Positions 1-8,409 of a DNA stretch of 17,773 nucleotides are shown one piece after another. Origin of the DNA: an uncultured Fusobacterium sp. (GTDB lineage Bacteria > Fusobacteriota > Fusobacteriia > Fusobacteriales > Fusobacteriaceae); NCBI GenBank assembly GCA_900545035.1, contig UQXM01000021.1:1-17773 (forward strand), in the 5' to 3' direction. Under the pieces are notes generated by a model. That model ran no database searches and was not told the origin of the DNA. It was given only the letters and a program-made list of their open reading frames with translations. The translations under genes and the position numbers were made by a program. Every line of letters starts with the position of its first letter. The first letter of the stretch is position 1.

Positions 1-37
1 TTAATTCGTTAATTTATTAAAATATTAATTTTTTTAA

Positions 38-64
38 ATCAGAAAAGTAATCTGATATTTTTTT
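38..64 (+). terminator. Weak Rho-independent terminator of an upstream gene
   Basis: A six-base stem (ATCAGA at 38-43, TCTGAT at 51-56) with a seven-base loop is followed by one A and seven Ts. The stem is short and AT-rich, so it may be a weak terminator for whatever precedes the window. The rest of 1-108 is AT-rich with no coding sequence that I can support. Confidence 0.4.
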
Positions 65-108
65 GTATGCTGAAAAATTTAAATTTTATAAAATAATAAG
101 GAGGAAAA

Positions 109-1476
109 ATGAAAAATAGGGGATGTTTTATTTTATTGAGTTTTATTTTTGTATTGGGAAGAGGAATTTATGCAGATGAAGATATTCCTGCAACAGTAAA
201 GATGCCTTCGATAAAAGACTGGGGAATATGGCACACAGCCTCTTCGGGAGTGATACAAAGTTTAAATGATACGGAAAATGCCATAAATAACCATGCAGAG
301 ATTATAGGAAAAAATATAAACAGAAATAAAGAACTGGAAGAAAAAATAGAAAAAATAAGAAGTATTGTAAATCTCAATGACCAAGTTGTAATCGAGGACA
401 GAGCAGCCAGAGAAAAAGCAGATGCGGAACTGAAAACAGCTATAAGTAATGAGACAGCAGAAAGAAACAAATTAAGCACTGTTGTTGAAAAAAACAGAGA
501 CAGAGTACAGAAATTGGGTAAAACAACAGAGGTTGCCATAGGACATTTAAATGCAAACGCAGTCAGAATAGAAAATGTAGAAAAGAGTATGCAGTCAGAA
601 CTTAAAAATATTGAGGGAAAAATTCAGGGAATAGCAGACAATAAAGATTTGATTGCAACTAATTCGGATTTAATAAAAGCTAACGAAAAAGCTGTTTTAA
701 ATGAACAGAACTTAAGAGCACAAAAAGATAAAGAATTATCAGATAAAATATTGGAGAACAGCAAAACGGTATCAAAAGAACAGGTTTTAAGAGAAGAAAC
801 AGACAAAGAATTATCGGATAAAATATTAGAGAACAGTAAAGCAGTATCAAATGAACAAACATTAAGAGAAGAAACAGATAAAAAATTATTAAGCAAAATA
901 ACAGATAATAGTAAAATAATCTCTGAGGAACAGGCAGCAAGAAAGATATCTGAAGATAATTTAACTAATAAAATTCAGGATAATAGTAAAGTTATTGCAT
1001 CAGCAGAAGAAAAAAATATAAAGCTTCAAAAAGATGTTGAAGGAAACAGTACAAAGATAGAAAACAACAGAAAAACTATTGCCAAAATAGAAAAACTTCA
1101 TGAAAATTCTGAAAAAATTCAAGGAACAATAGATAATCATGAAGCCAGAATTTCTGCACATGAAGAAGAACTGATGAGAACAAGAGCAAAAATGGATGAT
1201 ATTAACAGCAGAATTGACAGACTTGACAGCAAGGTAAACAGAGGAATGTCTTTAATGGCGGCAATGACTGCCATAGATTTCCAAGATGTCAGAGCAGGAG
1301 AAGTGGGAATCGGAGCCGGACTGGGACATTTTGAAAACAGTCAGGGAGTGGCAGTGGGAGCGGCATATGCTCCAACAGAAAATATAAGAATAAATGCTAA
1401 ATATTCTGTTTCAACAGATGATATAAAGACATCAGCTATTGGAATCGGAGGAACAATAAAATTCAGAGTAAGATAA
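109..1476 (+). CDS. Trimeric autotransporter adhesin (YadA-like, type Vc)
   Basis: A 455-residue secreted surface protein. Residues 1-22 form a signal peptide (basic start, hydrophobic core, likely cleavage after IYA). Residues about 30-365 are a long Lys/Glu/Asn-rich coiled coil with four 25-residue repeats at 202-301. The last 80 or so residues, from about 375, have alternating hydrophobic and Gly-rich strands (VGIGAGLGHF, AVGAAYAP, AIGIGGTIKF) and match the YadA membrane-anchor beta-barrel that trimerises in the outer membrane. In this family the stalk projects a binding domain for host proteins or other bacteria. Here I see no obvious globular head beyond the stalk, so this is a short, stalk-only form. 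The start is fixed by AAGGAGG at 98-104. It is followed by a separate promoter, so it is probably monocistronic. The family is clear; the ligand is unknown. Confidence 0.88.
   Translation: MKNRGCFILLSFIFVLGRGIYADEDIPATVKMPSIKDWGIWHTASSGVIQSLNDTENAINNHAEIIGKNINRNKELEEKIEKIRSIVNLNDQVVIEDRAAREKADAELKTAISNETAERNKLSTVVEKNRDRVQKLGKTTEVAIGHLNANAVRIENVEKSMQSELKNIEGKIQGIADNKDLIATNSDLIKANEKAVLNEQNLRAQKDKELSDKILENSKTVSKEQVLREETDKELSDKILENSKAVSNEQTLREETDKKLLSKITDNSKIISEEQAARKISEDNLTNKIQDNSKVIASAEEKNIKLQKDVEGNSTKIENNRKTIAKIEKLHENSEKIQGTIDNHEARISAHEEELMRTRAKMDDINSRIDRLDSKVNRGMSLMAAMTAIDFQDVRAGEVGIGAGLGHFENSQGVAVGAAYAPTENIRINAKYSVSTDDIKTSAIGIGGTIKFRVR
712..1011 (+). repeat. Four 75-bp in-frame tandem repeats in the adhesin stalk
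   Basis: Units start at 712, 787, 862 and 937. Each encodes 25 residues of the pattern LREETDKELSDKI-ENSK-VS-EQ. Units 1 and 2 are nearly identical, unit 3 is moderately diverged and unit 4 strongly so. The period keeps the frame, so copy number could vary without breaking the gene. Confidence 0.85.
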
Positions 1477-1491
1477 TTTAACAAAAACTTC

Positions 1492-1520
1492 TTTAGAAAA
1501 ATAAATCTTCATGCTATAAT
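1492..1520 (+). promoter_or_regulatory. Putative extended -10 promoter of the aminotransferase operon
   Basis: A perfect TATAAT at 1515-1520 is preceded by TG at 1512-1513 (extended -10). TTTAGA at 1492-1497 lies 17 bases upstream as a partial -35 match. It sits in the gap after the adhesin and 49 bases before the next start codon. Confidence 0.6.
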
Positions 1521-1569
1521 AAAAAATAGACAAATATTTTGAAAAGTTAATCTAAAGGAGGAACAAGGT

Positions 1570-2778
1570 ATGCACATATCAAAAAGAGCAATGGAAATGA
1601 ATTATTCGCCAATAAGGAAATTGATTCCTCTGGCCGATGAAGCAAAAAAAAGAGGTATAAAAGTATACGCACTTAATATAGGACAGCCTAATATAGTAAC
1701 ACCGGATACATTTTTTACAGGGCTTCATAATTACAGTGAGAAAATAGTAAAATATTCCGATTCAAGAGGAATTGAAAAATTAATAGAGAGTTTTATAGAG
1801 AGCTACAAAAAAAATGATACTTATTTCAATAAAGAAGATATTTTAATCACACAGGGAGGAAGCGAAGCTATATTATTTACAATAATGGCAATCTGCAACG
1901 AGGGGGACAATATTTTGGTTCCTGAACCTTTTTATTCAAATTACAGCAGCTTTTGTCATTTTGCCGGAGCAGAGATAACACCGATTGAAACAAAAATAGA
2001 AAATAATTTTCATCTTCCTCCAATGGAAGAGATAGAAAAACTTATCACACCGAACACAAGAGCAATTCTTCTTTCAAATCCGTCAAATCCTACAGGAGTT
2101 GTTTATACAAAAGATGAGGTTCTGATGATAGGGGAAATTGCCAAAAAACATGATTTATACATCTTAGCCGATGAAGTTTACAAACAATTTATTTATGATG
2201 ATACACCATACACATCTTTCACTCATATAAAAGATTTAGAAGACAGAGTTGTTCTTCTTGACAGTATATCTAAACACTACAGTGCTTGTGGGGCAAGAAT
2301 AGGACTTATAGCAAGCAAAAACAGAGAGCTTATGGCAATGATTTTAAAATTCTGTCAGGCAAGACTTTGCGTATCCACAATAGAGCAGCATGCGGCAGCA
2401 AACCTTATCAATACAATGGAAAGCTATATTGAAGATGTAAGAGAAAAATATAAAAACAGAAGAGATTTATTATTTGCGTATCTTGATACTATGCCCGAAA
2501 TTGTATGTTCAAAACCTGCCGGTTCTTTCTATGCCTTTGCAAAACTTCCTGTAGACAGTGCAGAAAAATTTGCAAAATGGCTTTTAACAGATTATTCTTA
2601 TGACAATCAGACAATTCTTCTTGCACCGGGACCTGGATTCTATCAGACAGAGGGAAAAGGAGAGCAGGAAGTAAGATTTTCATTCTGTACAAGTGTTGAT
2701 GATATTGAAAATGCTATGATAGTTTTAAGAAGAGCTTTGAAAGTATACAGAAAAGATGTTATGGGTATAGAAGAGTAA
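1570..2778 (+). CDS. Class I/II PLP-dependent aminotransferase (AspC/AspB-like)
   Basis: A 402-residue cytosolic fold-type I aminotransferase. The landmarks are in order: LNIGQPN near the N-terminus; QGGSEAI (cofactor phosphate region); SNPSNPTG; ADEVYKQF, with the Asp that contacts the pyridine nitrogen; the Schiff-base lysine K235 in SISKHYSACGARIG, with R243 eight residues later as the family expects; and VRFSFC, with the C-terminal carboxylate-binding arginine. The residues around the lysine (HYSACGA instead of the common AMTGW) mark a divergent subgroup, so the amino-acid substrate cannot be named; aspartate or an aromatic amino acid is possible. The start is supported by AAAGGAGG at 1554-1561. 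The next gene follows after 13 bases, so the two are probably cotranscribed. Confidence 0.88.
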   Translation: MHISKRAMEMNYSPIRKLIPLADEAKKRGIKVYALNIGQPNIVTPDTFFTGLHNYSEKIVKYSDSRGIEKLIESFIESYKKNDTYFNKEDILITQGGSEAILFTIMAICNEGDNILVPEPFYSNYSSFCHFAGAEITPIETKIENNFHLPPMEEIEKLITPNTRAILLSNPSNPTGVVYTKDEVLMIGEIAKKHDLYILADEVYKQFIYDDTPYTSFTHIKDLEDRVVLLDSISKHYSACGARIGLIASKNRELMAMILKFCQARLCVSTIEQHAAANLINTMESYIEDVREKYKNRRDLLFAYLDTMPEIVCSKPAGSFYAFAKLPVDSAEKFAKWLLTDYSYDNQTILLAPGPGFYQTEGKGEQEVRFSFCTSVDDIENAMIVLRRALKVYRKDVMGIEE

Positions 2779-2791
2779 AAGAGGAAAAATA

Positions 2792-3490
2792 ATGAATGAA
2801 ATAAAAAAAGTGGATTTTAAAGGAAGCGTTATACTTAATCCTGTTCCTGTGGTACTTATCACAAGCAAGAATAAAGAGGGAAAAGATAATGTTTTCACTG
2901 TAGGATGGATAGGAACAGTATGTACAAAACCTCCAATGCTTTCAATTTCAATAAGACCAGAGCGGCTTTCTTATGAATATATAAAAGAAACAATGGAGTT
3001 TACAGTAAATCTTCCTGCAAGAAATATGACAAAGCAGGTAGATTTCTGCGGAGTTCGTTCAGGAAGCGATACAGACAAAATAAAAGAGATGGGATTTACC
3101 ATGAAAGAGGGAGAAAAAGTAAATTCTCCGTATATTGATGAGTGTCCTGTGAGCATAGAATGTCAGGTAAAACAGATTATACCTCTTGGGACACACGATA
3201 TGTTTATAGCAGAAGTTGTTTCATCTCATGTAAATGAAAATCTTATGGATGAAAAAGGGAAAATTCATTTTGAATGGGCAGATCTTATTACATACTGTCA
3301 TGGAGAATATTTTTCAATGTCAAAATATCCTCTGGGAAGCTTTGGGTATTCTGTAATGAAAGAGAAGACAAAAGCCAGAAAAGCAGAGGAAAAAATAAGA
3401 GAGATTACAAAGAAAACAAAACCTTTTGCTAAAAAATCTGTAAAAAAACCAAAGAAAAAAACTTTCAGAAAAAATAAAAGTGAAAAGTAA
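2792..3490 (+). CDS. Flavin reductase family protein (FMN-binding split barrel) with a lysine-rich tail
   Basis: A 232-residue protein. Residues 1-185 or so match the FMN-binding split-barrel family (flavoredoxin/flavin reductase-like): NPVPVVLITSKNKEGKDNVF, then VGWIGTVCTKPPMLSISI, FTVNLPA and DFCGVRSG are characteristic positions for flavin phosphate and isoalloxazine contacts. Such proteins pass electrons between NAD(P)H and flavins or act as FMN electron carriers. The last 45 or so residues form an unusual, very basic tail that is predicted to be disordered (KKTKPFAKKSVKKPKKK). The tail is in frame with the same codon use, so it does not look like a readthrough artefact. The gene lies 13 bases after the aminotransferase and 18 before kdsD, within an apparent operon. 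Confidence 0.82.
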   Translation: MNEIKKVDFKGSVILNPVPVVLITSKNKEGKDNVFTVGWIGTVCTKPPMLSISIRPERLSYEYIKETMEFTVNLPARNMTKQVDFCGVRSGSDTDKIKEMGFTMKEGEKVNSPYIDECPVSIECQVKQIIPLGTHDMFIAEVVSSHVNENLMDEKGKIHFEWADLITYCHGEYFSMSKYPLGSFGYSVMKEKTKARKAEEKIREITKKTKPFAKKSVKKPKKKTFRKNKSEK

Positions 3491-3508
3491 AATTTATTCG
3501 GAGGAAAA

Positions 3509-4471
3509 ATGGATACAATATCATCAGCTAAAGAGCTTTTTAATTCAGAAATAAGAGAGCTTGAGAGAGTAAGAGATAAAATTGACGAAAATATTGAAAA
3601 AGTTGTGGAGCTTATTCTTGATTCCAAAGGAAAAGTGGTAATAACAGGAATTGGAAAATCAGGACTTATCGGTAAGAAAATAGCTTCCACTTTGGCTTCA
3701 ACAGGAACACATGCAATATTTATGAATTCGGCAGAGGGGCTTCACGGAGATTTGGGAATGATATCTGCGGGAGATGTGGTAATAGCCATATCAAACAGCG
3801 GAAACAGTGAAGAAGTTCTTTCTCTTCTTCCTTCCATAAAAAGAATAGGTGCTTTTTTGGTAGCTATGACAGGGAATAAAAATTCTCCTTTGGGAAGAGA
3901 GGCACAGTATATTTTAAATATAGGAATTGAGAAAGAGGGATGTCCTCTTAATCTTGCTCCGATGGCTTCTGCAACATCTACTCTTGTAATGGGAGATGCT
4001 CTTGCAGCAATTCTTATAAAAAGAAGAAACTTTAAACCTGAAAACTTTGCAGTATATCATCCGGGAGGAACTCTTGGAAGAAGACTGCTTATGAAAGTGA
4101 AAGATGTAATGCACGGGGGAGACAGGCTTCCTCTTGTATCATACAATTCAACAGTGGACGAACTTATTCTTACAATGACTAAGAAAAGACTCGGTGCTGT
4201 ATGCGTAATGAACGAAGAAAAAATGGTTGGAATAATAACAGAGGGAGATTTGAGAAGAGCTCTTGCCCATAAAGAAAAATTCTTTGCAATGAAAGCGGAA
4301 GATATAATGACAAGAAACTTCACTCAGGTAGATGAAAATATTATGGCAATAGAGGCTCTTGATGTAATGGAAAACAGAGAAAGCCAGATATCTGTGCTTC
4401 CTGTAATGAAAGATGGAAAACTTATCGGAATTGTAAGAGTTCACGATTTATTAAATGTGGTTGGAAGATAA
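3509..4471 (+). CDS. kdsD: Arabinose-5-phosphate isomerase (KdsD/KpsF/GutQ family)
   Basis: A 320-residue enzyme converting ribulose 5-phosphate to arabinose 5-phosphate, the first committed precursor of Kdo in lipopolysaccharide. An N-terminal SIS domain (about 35-170) carries GIGKSGLIGKK, MNSAEGLHGDLG, SNSGNSEE and CPLNLAPMASAT. Two CBS domains (about 200-255 and 265-320) follow the YHPGG linker. Residues matching the E. coli KdsD catalytic set occur at a constant offset of nine: K50, E102, E143 and H184. Length is normal for the family. The start has a good site (CGGAGG just upstream). It implies a Kdo-bearing outer membrane. KpsF, GutQ and KdsD are hard to tell apart by sequence, and no capsule or glucitol genes are next to it, so KdsD is the default. 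Confidence 0.93.
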   Translation: MDTISSAKELFNSEIRELERVRDKIDENIEKVVELILDSKGKVVITGIGKSGLIGKKIASTLASTGTHAIFMNSAEGLHGDLGMISAGDVVIAISNSGNSEEVLSLLPSIKRIGAFLVAMTGNKNSPLGREAQYILNIGIEKEGCPLNLAPMASATSTLVMGDALAAILIKRRNFKPENFAVYHPGGTLGRRLLMKVKDVMHGGDRLPLVSYNSTVDELILTMTKKRLGAVCVMNEEKMVGIITEGDLRRALAHKEKFFAMKAEDIMTRNFTQVDENIMAIEALDVMENRESQISVLPVMKDGKLIGIVRVHDLLNVVGR

Positions 4472-4517
4472 TTTTAAAAAATAAAAAATCAAAGTTTATT
4501 GAATTAATCAGAAATAA

Positions 4518-4546
4518 TTGACAAACAGAAAAAAGTTTTATATACT
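4518..4546 (+). promoter_or_regulatory. Strong sigma-70-type promoter for the DUF1858 gene
   Basis: A perfect TTGACA (4518-4523), a 17-base spacer and TATACT (4541-4546, five of six) lie 43 bases before the start codon. Together with the terminator at 4822 it makes a one-gene unit. Confidence 0.8.
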
Positions 4547-4589
4547 ATGTTATAGAATATAATTTTAATATTTTAAGGAGTGATTATAG

Positions 4590-4802
4590 ATGGTAACTAA
4601 AGACAGCAACATTTTAGAAGCAGCAAGACAATATCCGGTAATTGGAATGATATTCAGAAAATACGGATTGGGATGTATCGGTTGTATGGTAGCTTCAGGA
4701 GAAACTCTTGGAGAAGGACTTGCAGCTCATGGATTAAATGCAGATGCAATTATTGCTGAAATCAATATGCTTATTGAAGAACAAGAAAAATCAGCAAAAT
4801 AG
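4590..4802 (+). CDS. DUF1858 redox-disulfide protein (hybrid-cluster-protein-associated type)
   Basis: A 70-residue cytosolic protein. The pattern VIGMIFRKYGLGCIGC, with C29 and C32 as a CxxC pair, then helical segments ending in Glu/Lys, matches the DUF1858 family, also described as a hybrid-cluster-protein-associated redox disulfide domain. Members occur alone or fused to redox and nitrosative-stress enzymes; the exact role is not established. AAGGAG occurs upstream of the ATG. It has its own strong promoter and a clear terminator, so it is probably highly expressed and monocistronic. No hybrid cluster protein gene is visible nearby. Confidence 0.82.
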   Translation: MVTKDSNILEAARQYPVIGMIFRKYGLGCIGCMVASGETLGEGLAAHGLNADAIIAEINMLIEEQEKSAK

Positions 4803-4821
4803 TTTTAAAGGAAAATAAATC

Positions 4822-4853
4822 AGACCGAAGATTAAAAGTTTTCGGTCTTTTTT
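4822..4853 (+). terminator. Rho-independent terminator after the DUF1858 gene
   Basis: A perfect eight-base stem (AGACCGAA at 4822-4829, TTCGGTCT at 4841-4848) with an 11-base loop is followed by a T run to 4853. It lies 20 bases past the stop codon. Confidence 0.9.
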
Positions 4854-4884
4854 AATTTAAGATGATTTTTTTTCCTGAATAATG

Positions 4885-4890
4885 TATAAT
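4885..4890 (+). promoter_or_regulatory. Possible -10 element of dnaE
   Basis: A perfect TATAAT, 35 bases before the dnaE start and after a terminator, so a promoter is expected here. No good -35 hexamer lies at 16-18 bases upstream, and no TG extension precedes it. Confidence 0.45.
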
Positions 4891-4925
4891 ATAACTTGAG
4901 AAAGACTGATTAAGGAGGAAGGAAA

Positions 4926-7900
4926 ATGAAAGAAACATTTACACATCTGCATCTGCATACAGAATACAGCCTTCTTGACGGAGTCGGAAAAATTGATGAT
5001 TATTTAAAAAGAGCCAAAGAACTTGGAATGAAAAGTATTGCTATAACCGATCACGGAAATATGTTCGGGGCAATAGAAATGTATAAAAAAGCAATAAAAA
5101 ACGGAATAAAACCAATAATTGGTCTTGAAGCATATATTTCAGAATTTGAAATGGAGAGAAAAGATGGAAGAAATTTTCATTTAATTCTTCTTGCAAAAAA
5201 TGAAAAAGGGTATAAAAATCTTATGAAAATAAGTTCAGAAGCTTATATCAGAGGATTTTATTATAAACCCAGAATAGATAAAGAATTTTTAAAACTGCAC
5301 AGCGGAGGAATAGTATGTCTTTCAGCTTGTATGCAGGGGGAGATTTCCAGAAGAATAATTGATAAAGAGTCAGAAGTTCAGATTGATGAAGCTGTTAAAA
5401 GATATATTGAAATTTTTGGAAAAGAAGATTTTTATATTGAAATTCAGGGAAACGGAATAGAGGGTCAAAAAGAACTTAACCAGAAACTTTCTGAAATTGC
5501 CAAAAAACATGGGCTGAAACTTGCAGCAACAAATGATACTCACTATGTGAATAAAGGGGATCATACTTTACAGGATGTGATGATCTGTATTCAGACAGGA
5601 GCAAAACTTTCTGACGAAAAAAGAATGAGAATAGAAACAGAAGAACTTTATCTGAAGAGCAGAGAAGAGATGATAGAGTCAATCGGTGAAGAATATACGG
5701 AAGCTGTGGACAATACAGCAGAAATTGCGGGAAAATGTAATCTGAGCATTGATTTCGGAACTTTTAAATTTCCGTATTTTGAAGTGCCTACTTGTGTAAA
5801 AACCATAGAAGAATTTTTAAGAAAACTTGTATATAAAGGTTTGGAAGAAAGATATCCCAGCGGACTTACAGAAACTATGGTTGAGAGAGTGGAATATGAA
5901 CTTTCTGTTATTATCAAAATGGGATATGCAGGATATTTTGTTGTTGTATGGGATTTTATAAATTATGCAAAACTTAACAGAATACCTGTTGGTCCCGGAA
6001 GAGGTTCGGCAGCCGGAAGTATTGTTGCTTATGCTTTAAAAATAACAGACCTTGATCCGATAAAATATAATCTTATCTTTGAAAGATTTTTAAATCCTGA
6101 AAGAATTTCCATGCCTGATATAGATATTGATATTTGTCAGGAAAGAAGGCAGGAACTTATAGATTATGTGAGCCATAAATACGGAGCTGATAAAGTTGCA
6201 CAAATTATTACATTCGGAACTCTTAAAGCAAGAGCTGCTATTCGTGATGTAGGGCGTGTGCTTGATGTTCCTTTATCAAAAATTGACAAGGCGGCAAAAC
6301 TTATTCCTTTTAATTTTTCTATTGACGCAGCTCTGAAAAATATTCCTGAACTTTATAAACTTTATACAACAGACAGGGATATTGAAAATGTTATAAATAT
6401 ATCAGCCAGAATTGAAAATAAAGTAAGACACACATCAATTCATGCTGCCGGAATTGTTATAACAAAAGATCCTTTAAGTGAAACAGTACCTTTATATTGT
6501 GATAAAGATAATGTTATATCAACACAATATCAGATGAAAGAACTGGAAGAACTGGGACTTTTAAAAATGGATTTTCTTGGTTTGAGAAATCTTACAAATA
6601 TTCAAAGGGCAGTTGATTATATAGAAACTGACACAGGGAAAAAAATAGTCCTTCACGATATACCTCTCAATAATAAAGAAGTATATGATATGCTTTCGCA
6701 AGGGGACAGTCTTGGAGTGTTTCAGCTGGAATCCCATGGAATAAGACGGATACTTACAAAACTTAAACCGGACAGATTTGAAGACATTATTGCCCTGCTT
6801 GCTCTTTACAGACCGGGACCTCTAGGTTCGGGAATGGTTGATAGTTTTATAAATTGTAAAAACGGAAGAGAAGAGATAAAATATCCTCACGAATCTTTAA
6901 AAGATATTTTAAAGGAAACTTATGGAGTAATTTTATATCAGGAACAGGTAATGAAAATTGCCAATGTAATGGCTGATTACTCTTTGGGAGAAGCAGATCT
7001 TCTTAGAAGAGCCATGGGAAAAAAGAAAATTGAGATAATGGACGAAAACAGGGAAAAATTTATTTCCCGTTCTGTAAAAAATGGGTACACTGAGGAAAAA
7101 GCTACAGAGATTTTCGATCTTATTGATAAATTTGCAGGATATGGATTTAATAAATCCCACTCAGCAGCCTATGCACTTATTGCATATTGGACAGCATGGC
7201 TGAAAAAAATGTATCCGAAACATTATTATGCTGCACTGATGACATCTGAAATAAGCCATATTGAAAATGTGGCTGTATATGTGGAAGATGCTAAAAAACA
7301 TGGTGTGAAACTAAAGTTTCCCGATGTGAACAATGCTGCTTCAAAATTTGTGGTAGACGGAGACGGGGTTGTCTTTGCGTTGTCTGCAATAAAAAATGTA
7401 GGAGAAAAAGTTGCAGAAGGGATAAAAAAAGAGTATGATGACAACGGCGAATATAAAACATTCGATGATTTTATATTCAGAACAAAGCAGTATGGAATAA
7501 ACAAAAAAGCTGTGGAAGCTCTTATTTATTCCGGAGCTTTGGATGGGGTGCCGGGAAACAGAAAAGAAAAAATCGAATCAATAACAAAGGCTCTTGATTA
7601 TGCTGCCAAAAGACTGAAAGAAGACGAAATTCAACAGATGAATCTTTTCGGAGAAGCAAAATCCACTGTAACAGGTTTTTCAATGTCAAGAACAGAAGAT
7701 TATACAATGGACGAAAAACTTGAAAAGGAAAAAGAGTTTTTGGGATTTTATTTCAGTGCTCATCCTCTTGATAAATACAAAGACCTTATAGAAGTTTATA
7801 AAGCTGACACAATAGAAGATATAAAAGAGGACGGAGAAGAGAGATTTGTTAAAGTTTTTGGAATACTTCGTGATGTAAAAAAAATAGTAACCAAAAAATC

Positions 7901-8339
7901 AGGAGAAATAATGGCTGTGTTTGAATTGGAAGATTATTTTGGACGGATATCAGGAATTATTTTTCCAAGAGATTTTTCGAGAAATATGGGAAACTTTATT
8001 GAGGGAAAAGTAGTCTATATTTCCGGAAATATTCAGACAGATTATTTCAACGGAACAGAGAGCAGAAAAATAGTTGTAAGAGATGTTGCTGATATAGATG
8101 AGCTTTCAGAACAGAGGGGATATAAAGTATATATTCTGGTGAAAGATGATGACAGAGGAAAAATTCCAAAGCTGAAAAGAATAATTCAGTTTTATAAAGG
8201 AAATACACCTCTTAATCTGGCTGTAAAAACAGATACAGAAAAAAAAGTTATAAAAACAAATTCTTTCGTATCTCCCACAAAAGAATTCATAAAAGATGTG
8301 ATTGACTTGATGGGAAGAGGAAGTATAATAATAAAATAA
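4926..8339 (+). CDS. dnaE: DNA polymerase III alpha subunit
   Basis: The 1137-residue replicative polymerase catalytic subunit (C family). Order: PHP domain (1-270 or so) opening with HLHLHTEYSLLDG; palm/fingers region with PGRGSAAGS; catalytic MPDIDIDI (acidic D398, D400, D402) and KMDFLGLRNL with D549; then YRPGPLGSGMVD, YQEQVM and GYGFNKSHSAAYA; an OB-fold near 970-1070 (FVKVFGILRDVKKI); and a short C-terminal domain. Length and order fit DnaE1, not PolC, which has an inserted exonuclease. The PHP metal residues appear complete (H9, H11, D19, H43, E68, H85, C135, D204, H206), which in other bacteria goes with a PHP proofreading exonuclease. AAGGAGG at 4912-4918 fixes the start. Confidence 0.97.
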   Translation: MKETFTHLHLHTEYSLLDGVGKIDDYLKRAKELGMKSIAITDHGNMFGAIEMYKKAIKNGIKPIIGLEAYISEFEMERKDGRNFHLILLAKNEKGYKNLMKISSEAYIRGFYYKPRIDKEFLKLHSGGIVCLSACMQGEISRRIIDKESEVQIDEAVKRYIEIFGKEDFYIEIQGNGIEGQKELNQKLSEIAKKHGLKLAATNDTHYVNKGDHTLQDVMICIQTGAKLSDEKRMRIETEELYLKSREEMIESIGEEYTEAVDNTAEIAGKCNLSIDFGTFKFPYFEVPTCVKTIEEFLRKLVYKGLEERYPSGLTETMVERVEYELSVIIKMGYAGYFVVVWDFINYAKLNRIPVGPGRGSAAGSIVAYALKITDLDPIKYNLIFERFLNPERISMPDIDIDICQERRQELIDYVSHKYGADKVAQIITFGTLKARAAIRDVGRVLDVPLSKIDKAAKLIPFNFSIDAALKNIPELYKLYTTDRDIENVINISARIENKVRHTSIHAAGIVITKDPLSETVPLYCDKDNVISTQYQMKELEELGLLKMDFLGLRNLTNIQRAVDYIETDTGKKIVLHDIPLNNKEVYDMLSQGDSLGVFQLESHGIRRILTKLKPDRFEDIIALLALYRPGPLGSGMVDSFINCKNGREEIKYPHESLKDILKETYGVILYQEQVMKIANVMADYSLGEADLLRRAMGKKKIEIMDENREKFISRSVKNGYTEEKATEIFDLIDKFAGYGFNKSHSAAYALIAYWTAWLKKMYPKHYYAALMTSEISHIENVAVYVEDAKKHGVKLKFPDVNNAASKFVVDGDGVVFALSAIKNVGEKVAEGIKKEYDDNGEYKTFDDFIFRTKQYGINKKAVEALIYSGALDGVPGNRKEKIESITKALDYAAKRLKEDEIQQMNLFGEAKSTVTGFSMSRTEDYTMDEKLEKEKEFLGFYFSAHPLDKYKDLIEVYKADTIEDIKEDGEERFVKVFGILRDVKKIVTKKSGEIMAVFELEDYFGRISGIIFPRDFSRNMGNFIEGKVVYISGNIQTDYFNGTESRKIVVRDVADIDELSEQRGYKVYILVKDDDRGKIPKLKRIIQFYKGNTPLNLAVKTDTEKKVIKTNSFVSPTKEFIKDVIDLMGRGSIIIK

Positions 8340-8355
8340 CAATTGTAATTCATAC

Positions 8356-8384
8356 TTGATACATTTGTTCGATTGTGGTAAAAT
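8356..8384 (+). promoter_or_regulatory. Promoter of the accBC operon
   Basis: TTGATA (8356-8361), a 17-base spacer and TAAAAT (8379-8384) preceded by TG at 8376-8377. It lies just before the accB ribosome site. The TTG of this -35 box opens the longest frame into accB, but it is promoter sequence, not a start codon. Confidence 0.7.
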
Positions 8385-8409
8385 TATTAAAACTAATAGG
8401 GGGTTTTCT

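Noticed and set aside
87..92. TATAAA as -10 box for the adhesin gene
   Set aside because: The transcript would start within the ribosome binding site, so the real promoter must lie elsewhere.
8356..8409. N-terminal extension of AccB from TTG 8356
   Set aside because: The TTG is the -35 box of a good promoter and there is no ribosome site before it; GTG 8410 has a well-spaced one.
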